Assembly: GCF_000614205.1 (NCBI RefSeq)
Contig: NZ_BAKN01000005.1
Location: 1-64,000 of the forward strand
Direction of reading: 5' to 3'
DNA: 64,000 bases
DNA from: Hoylesella saccharolytica JCM 17484
GTDB taxonomy: Bacteria; Bacteroidota; Bacteroidia; Bacteroidales; Bacteroidaceae
How positions within the stretch are numbered: the first letter of the stretch is position 1; the number at the start of each line of letters is the position of its first letter. The notes below the pieces were generated by a model that was not told the DNA's origin, searched no databases, and worked only from the letters and a program-made list of their open reading frames with translations. The position numbers and the translations under genes are program-made. Below are positions 18,512 to 26,701 of the stretch, one piece after another.

Positions 18512-20599
18512 ATGAATGAAAATTTGAAAGACGAAAGTAAAAAAACATCAACCCCTTTTTTGAGGACTATAACACACTGCATGAAACGGTGCCTTTCAAC
18601 CTGATACAGACACAACACTATGAAGAAGCCTTTATAGAGGGGATAAAAAGGGATAACGAGGAAATAGAAAAACTAGTCAACGACCCCGAAGAGCCCACCT
18701 TTGAAAATACGATTGTAAGGGTAGACAATGAAAACGGCGACCATTACTACGACTTGCTGAACCGCGTATCGAATGTATTTTCATGTATGATGAGTGCCGA
18801 AACCAACGACGATTTGGATGCATTGGCACAAAAGATGAGTCCGATATTGACCCAACATGCCAACGACATCAGACTTAACAAAGAACTCTTCGAACGTATT
18901 AAATATGTATATGAGCATCATCGAGAACTTGATGTCGAAGAACAGATGCTCTTAGAAAAGACCTACGACAGCTTTGTACGAAGCGGTGCACTGCTTGACG
19001 AGAAGGGAAAGGAGCAACTACGAAAACTTACCGAAGAAGCCGGTATGCTATCATTGCAGTTTTCACAAAACTTATTAAAAGAGAACAAGGCGTTTACGTT
19101 ACATATTACAGACGAAAAACAATTGGACGGCCTACCCGAAACGGCGCGCGAAGCGGCTTCGTTAACAGCCAAAGAACAAGGCAAAGAAGGCTGGATGTTT
19201 ACGTTAGACTTTCCCAGTTATTCGCCTTTTATGACCTATTCCACTCAGCGCGACTTACGTAAACAGCTTTATATGGCGCGTAATACGGAGTGTACGCACG
19301 ACAACGACACCAATAACCTTGAAATTTGTAAACGATTGATTAACTTGCGGCGTGAATTGGCACAGCTTTTAGCTTTGATACCTACGCCGATTATGTATTA
19401 AAACATCGTATGGCAAGCCACGTAGATAATGTTTACCGGTTGCTGAACGATCTCATTAAAGCTTACAAGTCTACAGCCAAAGAAGAATGGGCAGAAGTAG
19501 AGCGGCTAGCCAAGAAGATGGAAGGTGAAGACTTCACACTTGAAGCATGGGATATGAGCTTTTATTCGCACAAGTTGCAAATGGAAAAGTTTAATCTCGA
19601 TTCGGAAATGCTACGCCCATATTTTGAACTCTCGAAAGTTATTGACGGGGTTTTTGGCCTTGCCCATCGCCTTTACGGCATCACTTTCAAGGAAAATAGC
19701 GAAATTCCCGTGTATCATCCCGACGTAAAAGCGTACGAAGTGTTTGATAAAGACGGCTCTTATCTAGCCGTTTTCTATGCAGATTTCTTTCCCCGAAAAG
19801 GCAAACAAGGCGGTGCATGGATGACAGAATTTCAAGGACAATGGATTGATCGCAAGGGCAATAATGTTCGGCCGCACGTCAGTGTGGTAATGAATTTTAC
19901 GAAGCCCACAGAAGAAAAGCCTGCATTATTAACGTTGGGAGAGGTAGAAACATTCCTACACGAGTTTGGTCATTCGCTTCATGGCATGTTTGCCAACAGT
20001 CGATTTGAAAGTCTTAGCGGAACCAATGTATGGTGGGATTTTGTAGAGTTACCCTCGCAATTAATGGAAAACTTTGCTATCGAAAAAGATTTTCTGCGCA
20101 CTTTCGCCGTTCATTATCAAACGGGCGAACCTATTCCCGACGATCTTATCGAGCGAATTGTAAAGAGTAGAAACTTTATGGCGGCAACGGGATGTCTTCG
20201 ACAAGTGAGCTCGGTTTACTCGATATGGCTTACTACACCCAACAGCAGGAATTTAAAGCAGATATCATCCCATTTGAAAAGGAGGCATGGAAAGAGGCCA
20301 TCATAACCCCACAGTTGCCCAACACATGTATGACTGTACAGTTTTCACACATCATGGCAGGCGGATATGCTGCAGGATATTACAGCTACAAATGGGCGGA
20401 AGTGCTTGATGCCGATGCTTTCAGCATGTTTAAGAAAAACGGAATATTCGATAAAACCACAGCACAGAGTTTTCGCGACAACATCCTTTCAAGGGGAGGA
20501 ACAGAACACCCCATGACGCTTTATAAGCGTTTCCGAGGTAGCGAACCCACCATTGACGCGCTATTGGAGAGAGACGGAATAAAGACAGCAGGTAAATGA
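18512..20599 (+). CDS. M3-family peptidyl-dipeptidase (Dcp-like), three frameshifts
   Basis: This is a zinc metallopeptidase of family M3 (oligopeptidase A / dipeptidyl carboxypeptidase). The zinc site is plain: VETFLHEFGHSLHGMF near 19955, with the downstream ELPSQLMENF helix. The frame breaks near 18540 (one extra A in a seven-A run gives KKNINPFFEDYNTLHE), near 19388 (an extra G gives LLGFDTYADYVLKHRM), and near 20205 (restoring RQVSELGLLDMAYYTQQQEF). The restored product is about 695 residues, normal for the family. There is no signal peptide, so it is probably cytoplasmic, degrading oligopeptides. Confidence 0.9.
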
Positions 20600-20654
20600 G
20601 ATAGGCAAACTTTAATTCGGATATTACCACGTTTCAATACCCCAATTATCAATT

Positions 20655-21089
20655 ATGGACAAACAAAATATTCTTGACCTTCGGTATCTGCGTATGGCAC
20701 GTATTTGGGCAGAGAACAGTTATTGTGAAAGGCGGAAGGTAGGCGCATTGGTTGTAAAAGACAAGATGATTATCAGCGACGGCTATAATGGCACACCAAG
20801 CGGGTTTGAGAATGTATGCGAAGACGAAAACAATGTTACCAAGCCCTACGTACTACATGCCGAAGCCAACGCCATCACCAAATTGGCACGAAGCAGCAAC
20901 AACAGTGATGGGTCTACGCTTTACGTTACAGCGGCTCCGTGTATAGAATGTGCCAAACTTATCATTCAGTCGGGAATCAAGCGGGTGGTATATGGCGAGA
21001 AATACCGACTTGAAGAAGGTATCGACTTGCTGCGAAAAGCCAACATTGAAGTAATATATTTAAATACGGATACAGATGAACCAAAATAA
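20655..21089 (+). CDS. dCMP deaminase-family protein, 144 aa
   Basis: The zinc-dependent deaminase fold is shown by HAEANAI (His68, Glu70) and PCIECAKL (Cys96, Cys99). The RKVGALVVKDKMIISDGYNG lead matches the ComEB/deoxycytidylate deaminase subgroup. These enzymes turn dCMP into dUMP to feed dTMP synthesis. Its 3' end overlaps the S41 protease start by 14 bases, indicating co-transcription. Length is normal. Confidence 0.9.
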   Translation: MDKQNILDLRYLRMARIWAENSYCERRKVGALVVKDKMIISDGYNGTPSGFENVCEDENNVTKPYVLHAEANAITKLARSSNNSDGSTLYVTAAPCIECAKLIIQSGIKRVVYGEKYRLEEGIDLLRKANIEVIYLNTDTDEPK

Positions 21090-22740
21090 GAAAAATCGTT
21101 ATGTGCCGCTGCTCATGGCAGTATGTGTGGCATTAGGAATTATCATGGGTACATTCTATGCCAATCACTTTTCAGGCAATAGGCTCAACATCATCAACTC
21201 GGGAAGCAATCGACTGAACAACTTACTGCATATCATCGACGACCAATACGTGGATAACGTCAACATTGATTCGCTTGTCGACAAAGCCATTCCGCAGATA
21301 CTGTCAGACCTTGACCCGCATTCCGTTTACATCAGCGCCAAAGATGTACAAGCTGCCAACGACGATTTGAAGGGCTCGTTTTCAGGTGTGGGCATCGAGT
21401 TTAACATTCGCCAGGACACGCTGCACGTGCAAAATGTGGTAAAAAACGCACCTGCCGAACGGGCGGGCATACTTGCAGGCGACAAGATTGTAAGGATAGA
21501 CGGTAAGCCGTTTGTAGGAAAAGAAGTAACGAACGAAGAGGCTATGCGCCGTCTGAAAGGACCAAAGGATACGAAAGTACGTATCGGCGTGGTACGATTC
21601 GGACAGAAAAAAATAAAAGAATTTACCGTTATTCGGGGCGATATTCCGCAAAAAAGCATTACGGCCACGTATATGCTCAACGACGAAACAGGCTATATTC
21701 GTATCAAAAACTTTGGCGAAACCACCTATCCCGAACTATTGATAGCATTGGCCAAACTGTCGCAAAGCGACTTTAAGAATTTGATTATTGACCTGCGCGA
21801 CAATACAGGCGGATATCTGCAATCGGCCGTACAGATGGCCAACGAGTTTCTACCCAAAAACAAACTGGTTGTTTATACCCAGGGGCGCAAATCGCAACGG
21901 CAAGATTACGTCAGCGACGGGCACGGCAGCTATCAAAAAATTCCGCTGGTGGTACTGATTAACGAGGGGTCGGCATCGGCATCCGAGATATTTGCAGGTG
22001 CCATGCAGGATAACGACCGCGCCACCGTCATCGGCCGACGCTCGTTTGGTAAGGGGTTGGTTCAGCAACAGATGGCATTTACCGACGGAAGCATGATTCG
22101 CCTTACCGTTGCCCGCTACTACACGCCCTCGGGCAGAAGCATACAGAAACCTTATATCGCTGGAGACGACGAGGAATACGGACAAGATATCTACAGTCGT
22201 TATCAGCATGGCGAGTTTTTCTCGCAAGACAGCATCAAACATACCGGACCGGCTTATCACACAGGCTTGGGACGCGTGGTTTACGGAGGAGGAGGCATCA
22301 CGCCCGACATCTTTGTACCCGAAGACACCTTGGGCATGACATCGTACTTCAAACAGGCTGGCATGAGCGGACTTATCCTGCAGTTTGCCTACACCTACAC
22401 CGACAACAATCGGCAGAAACTTTCCCGATACAAGTCGATGCCCGAACTGGCGGCCTATCTCGACAAACAAGGATTGGTAGAACAGTTTGTGGCATACGCC
22501 GACAAGCACGGATTGCAGCGCCGAAACCTCATGGTACGTCGTTCGCACAAACTACTTGAGCGGTTTATTCTCAGCCGTATCATCTACAATATACTCGACG
22601 ACGAAGCGTGGACAGCATACATTAATCTCGACGACCCCGTTATCAAGGTTGCGCTGAAGGTGTTTAAAGAAAACGCCGCATTTCCCAAACCCGCCGCAAA
22701 ACAAAAAGCACCCCAAAAACAACCCATCCGTTCAACATAG
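21076..22740 (+). CDS. S41 carboxy-terminal processing protease, 554 aa
   Basis: An N-terminal membrane anchor (about residues 9-28) is followed by a CtpA-type helical region, a PDZ domain (about 88-175, FSGVGIEFNI...AGDKIVRIDG) and the S41 catalytic domain. That domain shows LIIDLRDNTGGY, the nucleophile in NEGSASASEIFAGAM, and Lys in RRSFGKG. CTP proteases trim or degrade periplasmic proteins from the C-terminus. The tail is Lys/Pro-rich. A short open frame with a basic tail (to about 22842) follows in another frame and could be a continuation if one more indel exists. Confidence 0.92.
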   Translation: MNQNKKNRYVPLLMAVCVALGIIMGTFYANHFSGNRLNIINSGSNRLNNLLHIIDDQYVDNVNIDSLVDKAIPQILSDLDPHSVYISAKDVQAANDDLKGSFSGVGIEFNIRQDTLHVQNVVKNAPAERAGILAGDKIVRIDGKPFVGKEVTNEEAMRRLKGPKDTKVRIGVVRFGQKKIKEFTVIRGDIPQKSITATYMLNDETGYIRIKNFGETTYPELLIALAKLSQSDFKNLIIDLRDNTGGYLQSAVQMANEFLPKNKLVVYTQGRKSQRQDYVSDGHGSYQKIPLVVLINEGSASASEIFAGAMQDNDRATVIGRRSFGKGLVQQQMAFTDGSMIRLTVARYYTPSGRSIQKPYIAGDDEEYGQDIYSRYQHGEFFSQDSIKHTGPAYHTGLGRVVYGGGGITPDIFVPEDTLGMTSYFKQAGMSGLILQFAYTYTDNNRQKLSRYKSMPELAAYLDKQGLVEQFVAYADKHGLQRRNLMVRRSHKLLERFILSRIIYNILDDEAWTAYINLDDPVIKVALKVFKENAAFPKPAAKQKAPQKQPIRST

Positions 22741-22856
22741 GCCCCTCGCAACCCCAACGCAACTTTTCAACCGTCAGCATGGGCGAAGAGCAAGAAAAAC
22801 AGAAAAAAGTTCGTCATCCATCGCTGAAGGAGAATAAATAAAAAACACAATTTCTA

Positions 22857-22903
22857 CTGTGGCGGAAGATAATTAAATTAACAAAAATTATCTTCCGCCA
22901 CAG
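22857..22903. terminator. Perfect 18-bp inverted repeat between S41 protease and cyclo-ligase genes
   Basis: Arms CTGTGGCGGAAGATAATT (22857-22874) and its exact complement (22886-22903) flank an 11-base AT loop. No long T-run follows on the plus strand, so classic intrinsic termination is uncertain. It may be an RNA-stabilising or attenuating hairpin. The rest of the 22741-23043 gap holds nothing else recognisable. Confidence 0.7.
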
Positions 22904-23043
22904 ACAACAAACTCCAAAAGCCACACAAACAGGCTTAGCCCACGGTAAACAAGTGTCAACAATCTTGACAACTTGCAAAGATTAACGGCAAACAAAGCCC
23001 AATGCTCACAGGCACCTACTACCTGTTGCAAACCCATATAACA

Positions 23044-23573
23044 ATGGATAAAAACATCTTACGACAAGAAATGATACAACGCAAGCGACAATTCACCGCC
23101 AACAGTCTGCGCGAATTGTCGCTTGCCATTATCGCCCGACTGCTGGCTCATCCCCGCGTGCAGGCTGCACAAACCATCATGCTGTATCATTCGCTGCCCG
23201 ACGAGGTCTACACCCACGACGCCATCAAGCAGCTTTCTGCAGTCGGAAAACAAGTGTTGCTGCCCGCAGTTATCGACAAGGAGCATCTTGAACTACGCCC
23301 CTATCAAGGTGAAAACGATTTGCAACTCGGCACAATGAATATCTTCGAACCTGCAGGCACTCCCTTCAACAACTACGAACAGATTGAGGTGGTTGTTGTT
23401 CCCGGCGTCAGCTTCGATGCAAACGGCAATCGCCTTGGGCGCGGCAGGGGCTATTACGACCGATTTCTTCTGCAAGTACACAAGCCTACAAGCTGGGTAT
23501 CTGCTTCGATTTTCAAAAGGTGGCACACGTTCCCACCGGTCCTTCCGACGTACCCATGCACGAAGTGATATAA
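23044..23573 (+). CDS. 5-formyltetrahydrofolate cyclo-ligase, one frameshift
   Basis: The enzyme converts 5-formyl-THF to 5,10-methenyl-THF using ATP. It is recognised by MIQRKRQ near the start, LYHSLPDEVYT and the family signature NRLGRGRGYYDRFL. The frame breaks near 23488; a one-base shift restores YKLGICFDFQKVAHVPTGPS...MHEVI with a stop at 23571. The restored length, about 176 residues, is normal. The ATG at 23044 fits the family better than one at 23002. Confidence 0.88.
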
Positions 23574-23614
23574 ATAATGGCTATCTTTGCAAACAACATC
23601 AACCCGCAGAAAAC

Positions 23615-24391
23615 ATGAATATTTGTCTGATTGGTGCAGGAAACCTGGCCACCCACTTAGGAAGAGCTCTGCACGAAGCAGGACACTGTATTTGCCAGGT
23701 TTACAGTCGTACGTCAGCATCGGCAGAGATGCTGGCTCAAAAGCTGAACAGCCAACCGATATGCCAACTGTCTGCCCTGCGCAACGACGCCGACATATAC
23801 ATCGTTGCACTGAAAGACGATGTGTTGCACCAAATTTTTCCACAGCTTTGCTGGCATCGCTCTACGCAACTATTCGTTCACACAGCAGGCAGTATTCCCA
23901 TGGATGTGTTCCGGCAATTTACCCAAACGTATGGCGTGATTTATCCGCTGCAAACCTTTTCTAAACAGCGCGCGGTGACGTTTCGCCACATTCCGTGCCT
24001 CATCGAAGGCAGCAGTAAAACCGTTTGCAATGTACTGAATACACTCTGCCGCAGTATCTCGGATGATGTGCGAGAGGTAAGTTCGGCCGACAGACAGTAT
24101 ATCCATCTTGCTGCAGTGTTTGGCTGTAACTTCACCAACCTGTGCTACACATTGGCCGCCGAGATATTAAAACGCCGCAAACTACCGTTTGAGCTGCTAC
24201 TGCCACTCATCGACGAAACAGCAGCGAAAGTGCACACGATGACACCCGCAGCTGCACAAACCGGACCTGCTGTGAGATTTGATGAACAGGTAATGAACCG
24301 ACAGCTTGAACTACTGGGCAACGACGATTGCTTAAAAGACATATATAAAATGTTAAGCCGGCAAATTCACCGCCTGTCAACCGCCCTTTAA
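23615..24391 (+). CDS. DUF2520 Rossmann-fold protein, 258 aa
   Basis: The start MNICLIGAGNLATHLGRAL is a clear dinucleotide-binding GxGxxA loop. The N-terminal half resembles ProC or F420-dependent oxidoreductases, and the C-terminal half (about residues 125-250, with HLAAVFGCNFTNLCYTLAAE) is the DUF2520 helical domain. The family is a putative NAD(P)-dependent oxidoreductase of unknown substrate. The ATG at 23615 begins directly at the Rossmann strand; an open frame extends upstream but overlaps the cyclo-ligase. It is followed by the KdsC-like and Maf genes in apparent operon order. Confidence 0.88.
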   Translation: MNICLIGAGNLATHLGRALHEAGHCICQVYSRTSASAEMLAQKLNSQPICQLSALRNDADIYIVALKDDVLHQIFPQLCWHRSTQLFVHTAGSIPMDVFRQFTQTYGVIYPLQTFSKQRAVTFRHIPCLIEGSSKTVCNVLNTLCRSISDDVREVSSADRQYIHLAAVFGCNFTNLCYTLAAEILKRRKLPFELLLPLIDETAAKVHTMTPAAAQTGPAVRFDEQVMNRQLELLGNDDCLKDIYKMLSRQIHRLSTAL

Positions 24392-24442
24392 AAACGGCCA
24401 ACCATCCGCCATCCATTCATTATCCACCTCAACTAAAACAAT

Positions 24443-24961
24443 ATGATTAATTACGATTTACGAAAGATAAAGGCCATCATCTTCGACGTGGATGGCGTGC
24501 TGTCTGCCGAAACCATTACGCTCGCCACCGACGGCGAACCCTTGCGAACCGTCAACATCAAAGACGGATACGCCATTCAGCTGGCTCAGAAACTGGGACT
24601 GCGCATCGCCATCATTACCGGCGGAAACACGCAGGCCGTAAGATTGCGCTACGAGCGATTAGGCATTGAAGACATCTGCATGCAAGTATCAGTCAAACTG
24701 AAAGCATACGAAACATTGCTCAAAAAATATCAACTCAAAGATGAAGAGGTGCTGTACATGGGCGATGATATTCCCGATTTTGAAGTGATGAAACGTTGCG
24801 GCTGTCCCTGCTGTCCGGCCGACGCCTGTTCCGACATCAAAGCCGTCAGCCTTTACATCAGTCATTATGCCGGTGGAAAAGGATGCGCACGCGATGTTAT
24901 CGAGCAAACACTCCGCGCACAAGACAAGTGGATGAGCAATGCACAAGCCTTTGGGTGGTAA
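24443..24961 (+). CDS. kdsC: KdsC-like 3-deoxy-manno-octulosonate-8-phosphatase
   Basis: A HAD-superfamily phosphatase without a cap domain, 172 residues long. The nucleophile and acid are Asp15 and Asp17 in IIFDVDGVL. Further motifs are IAIITGG (motif II), [13 protein letters not shown] (motif III Lys) and [12 protein letters not shown] (motif IV). The length and [14 protein letters not shown] are typical of KdsC, which makes KDO for the LPS core. That agrees with the lipid A genes elsewhere in the window. No kdsA, kdsB or kdsD gene is adjacent. Confidence 0.88.
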   Translation: MINYDLRKIKAIIFDVDGVLSAETITLATDGEPLRTVNIKDGYAIQLAQKLGLRIAIITGGNTQAVRLRYERLGIEDICMQVSVKLKAYETLLKKYQLKDEEVLYMGDDIPDFEVMKRCGCPCCPADACSDIKAVSLYISHYAGGKGCARDVIEQTLRAQDKWMSNAQAFGW

Positions 24962-25009
24962 ACTCAGCGGTCGCACACAAGAAACGATAATACCAAGTAT
25001 GCAAAAAAG

Positions 25010-25588
25010 ATGAAAACCGATTATCAACTGATATTGGCCAGCGCTTCGCCTCGCCGAAAAGAATTGTTAGCAGGTCTCAACATCCCCTTTGAAGTACGCC
25101 TCATCGACGGAATCGACGAAACTTATCCGTCCGAACTACCCATCAACGAAGTGCCCCTTTACATCTCGCAGAAAAAGGCAGCTGCCTACAAAGCCAATGT
25201 CAGTCCTCAGACCATTGTACTCACGGCCGACACGGTTGTGGTGTGCAACGAACAGATATTGGGCAAACCCATCGACGAAGCCGACGCCCGACGAATGTTA
25301 CAAATGCTGAGCGGTACAACCCATCGCGTAATAACGGGTGTAACCCTCCTTGTCGAAGGCAACTCAAAAAGTTTCTCTGTAGCCACCGATGTCACTTTCA
25401 AACCCCTTTCAGCAGCCGAAATAGATTACTACATCCGCACCTTCAAGCCCTTTGATAAGGCGGGTGCCTACGGTATTCAAGAATGGATAGGATATATCGG
25501 TGTAACCGCCATCAATGGCAGCTATTTTAATGTGATGGGGCTGCCCGTACAACGCATTTACGAAGAATTACGTATATATTTCACTTGA
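25010..25588 (+). CDS. Maf-like nucleoside triphosphate pyrophosphatase
   Basis: The family signature LILASASPRRKELL is at residues 7-20, with VLTADTVVV and LGKPIDEADARRML in the active site and AGAYGIQEWIG near the C-terminus. Maf proteins hydrolyse dTTP, UTP or modified nucleotides to monophosphates. At 192 residues the length is normal. Its C-terminal end (ELRIYFT) runs straight into the truncated peptide copy at 25601-25726, in the same frame past the stop. Confidence 0.93.
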   Translation: MKTDYQLILASASPRRKELLAGLNIPFEVRLIDGIDETYPSELPINEVPLYISQKKAAAYKANVSPQTIVLTADTVVVCNEQILGKPIDEADARRMLQMLSGTTHRVITGVTLLVEGNSKSFSVATDVTFKPLSAAEIDYYIRTFKPFDKAGAYGIQEWIGYIGVTAINGSYFNVMGLPVQRIYEELRIYFT

Positions 25589-25600
25589 AAGACACACCGT

Positions 25601-25726
25601 TTGATAACCGACGATAATATAGTTCAATTTATTGTCAGTTCTCGCACCATAGGCGAGGATTCCGGTGAATCTAAAGGCGGATATTTCGACGACGAAGACG
25701 AGGAGGAAACAAACCCCAACCCCTGA
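25601..25726 (+). pseudogene. 5'-truncated copy of the 133-324 small peptide gene
   Basis: In frame with, and directly after, the Maf stop codon, a 41-codon stretch reads ITDDNIVQFIVSSRTIGED and then SGESKGGYFDDEDEEETNPNP. This aligns with LTDDNIAQFVISSHSVPEN and the acidic tail of the 63-residue peptide. The MKxRYITPxxKV start and the Trp-containing end are missing, and there is no ATG. It is probably a remnant of a second peptide gene; initiation at the TTG at 25601 cannot be excluded. Confidence 0.7.
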
Positions 25727-25814
25727 GACGAACCTCTGTTTTAGATATTCTCTCACCCCCTCCGTCCCTGGAACATCCACGCGGGGTGGAGAAGAGGAGA
25801 GGGGGAAGCCTGAA

Positions 25815-25882
25815 AAAAAAAAGTTTTTTGGCATCTCCCGAACCCGCTGGAGCGAAAAAAAAGTTTTTTTTAGCGTCGCCGC
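25815..25882. repeat. Twin A-run/T-run palindromic stretches
   Basis: Two blocks of A8-10, then G, then T6-8 occur about 40 bases apart, each followed by a GC-rich stretch ending in CCGC-type bases. The blocks are close to self-complementary. Just upstream (25753-25805) lies a weak inverted stretch containing CTCACCCCCTC and GAGAGGGGG. No gene is supported here. Homopolymers of this length also make local base counts unreliable. Confidence 0.5.
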
Positions 25883-25968
25883 AATGCCGCGAAAAGCAGT
25901 TGAAAACCACGACAACACAAATTGATAATGAAAACTTTATTTTTTGTATAACAATATTTTTTAATCTA

Positions 25969-26181
25969 ATGGAAAAGAAAAATTCTTTGCCCAGGATGGT
26001 GCGCGTCGAAAGATAAAAAGAAACCGAACTGAATCTTGCCCACGATTGTCTGGCTTACGGCGGCGTAACCGACGTGCAAGACGGCGTAATCATCTATCTG
26101 GTTGTAAACAAACGCACGCAAGAGGAAATGTACGTCAAAGTTGAGGGCGGAAAACTCGTGATGGTGGAGAAGAAAGGATGA
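25969..26181 (+). CDS. Possible small protein of about 70 aa, broken by two shifts
   Basis: The ATG at 25969 opens a frame that stops after 15 codons. With a one-base shift in the A-run near 25985 it reads KKFFAQDGARRKIK. With a second near 26015 it continues ETELNLAHDCLAYGGVTDV and then QDGVIIYLVVNKRTQEEMYV, ending VEKKG with a stop at 26179-26181. The second half has protein-like amino-acid use. I do not recognise the family. It may be a real small gene with two indels, or a decayed one. Confidence 0.35.
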
Positions 26182-26278
26182 GGGATGAAGGATGAGGGAT
26201 GAGGGATTAGGGTTTAATTGTCCATTAGCTATTAGCTTTCATCCTTATTCTTTCATCCTTCATCCCTAATTCTAATCT
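26176..26278. repeat. GGATGA-rich imperfect inverted repeat
   Basis: A left block of near-tandem AGGATGAGGGATGA units (26176-26210) faces a right block containing CTTTCATCCTTCATCCCTAAT (26250-26271), giving a long imperfect stem. It follows the possible small gene directly. It could be a terminator or a dispersed repeat. Confidence 0.45.
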
Positions 26279-26297
26279 CTAAATACAACGAATTATA

Positions 26298-26337
26298 AAA
26301 GATGGACGCACTACTTTGTGCGTCCATCTTTGTTTTG
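26298..26337 (+). terminator. Intrinsic terminator with GGACGCAC stem
   Basis: Perfect 14-bp arms (AAAGATGGACGCAC at 26298-26311 and its complement at 26318-26331) enclose a 6-base loop and are followed by TGTTTTGTT. It separates the maf region from the B12 operon. The same GGACGCAC core forms the hairpin at 36576-36605. Confidence 0.85.
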
Positions 26338-26417
26338 TTATACAATGCCCGAAGAAAAAGTTAAGGGGGATTTAAAGGTGAAAGGGTGCAGAAAACCGTT
26401 TTCTCGATTTAATATCG

Positions 26418-26425
26418 TATCTTTG
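26418..26425 (+). promoter_or_regulatory. Candidate -7 box (TATCTTTG) of the B12 operon
   Basis: TATCTTTG fully matches TAnnTTTG and lies about 40 bases before the conserved riboswitch core, the expected place for the promoter of a riboswitch-controlled transcript. Confidence 0.6.
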
Positions 26426-26464
26426 CAGACGAAAGACCGCCCGGCAGTATCCTACAGGCGAAAC

Positions 26465-26640
26465 CTTTCAGCTTAGCAATAGGTTCACTTAACCGTGATT
26501 AAAAGGGAATCGGGTGAAAATCCCGAACAGTCCCGCTGCTGTAAGCAACCTTTTGAGCGAGTGCAAACAAAGAAGTCACTGAACAAGATATGTTTGGGAA
26601 GACGTTTGCATTTCGGGTTGCAAAGTCAGAAGACCTGCCA
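26465..26640 (+). promoter_or_regulatory. Cobalamin riboswitch
   Basis: The conserved order of a B12 riboswitch is visible: AAAAGGGAATCGGGTGAAAA near 26501, then TCCCGAACAGTCCCGC, CTGCTGTAAGC, a GGGAAGACG element near 26617, and the B12 box AGTCAGAAGACCTGCC at 26624-26639. It stands 62 bases upstream of the receptor start. Such riboswitches bind cobalamins and repress import genes when B12 is plentiful, in Bacteroidota typically at translation. No terminator hairpin follows before the start codon, which fits translational control. Confidence 0.92.
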
Positions 26641-26701
26641 TTGTTTTTATCTTAACCAAAGGGCTTCGAGGAAAGGCTCAAAGATAAACCATTTTCTTTA
26701 T

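Noticed and set aside
23002..23043. Upstream ATG for the cyclo-ligase gene
   Set aside because: The extra 14 residues do not resemble the family start, while MDKNILRQEMIQRKRQ from 23044 does.
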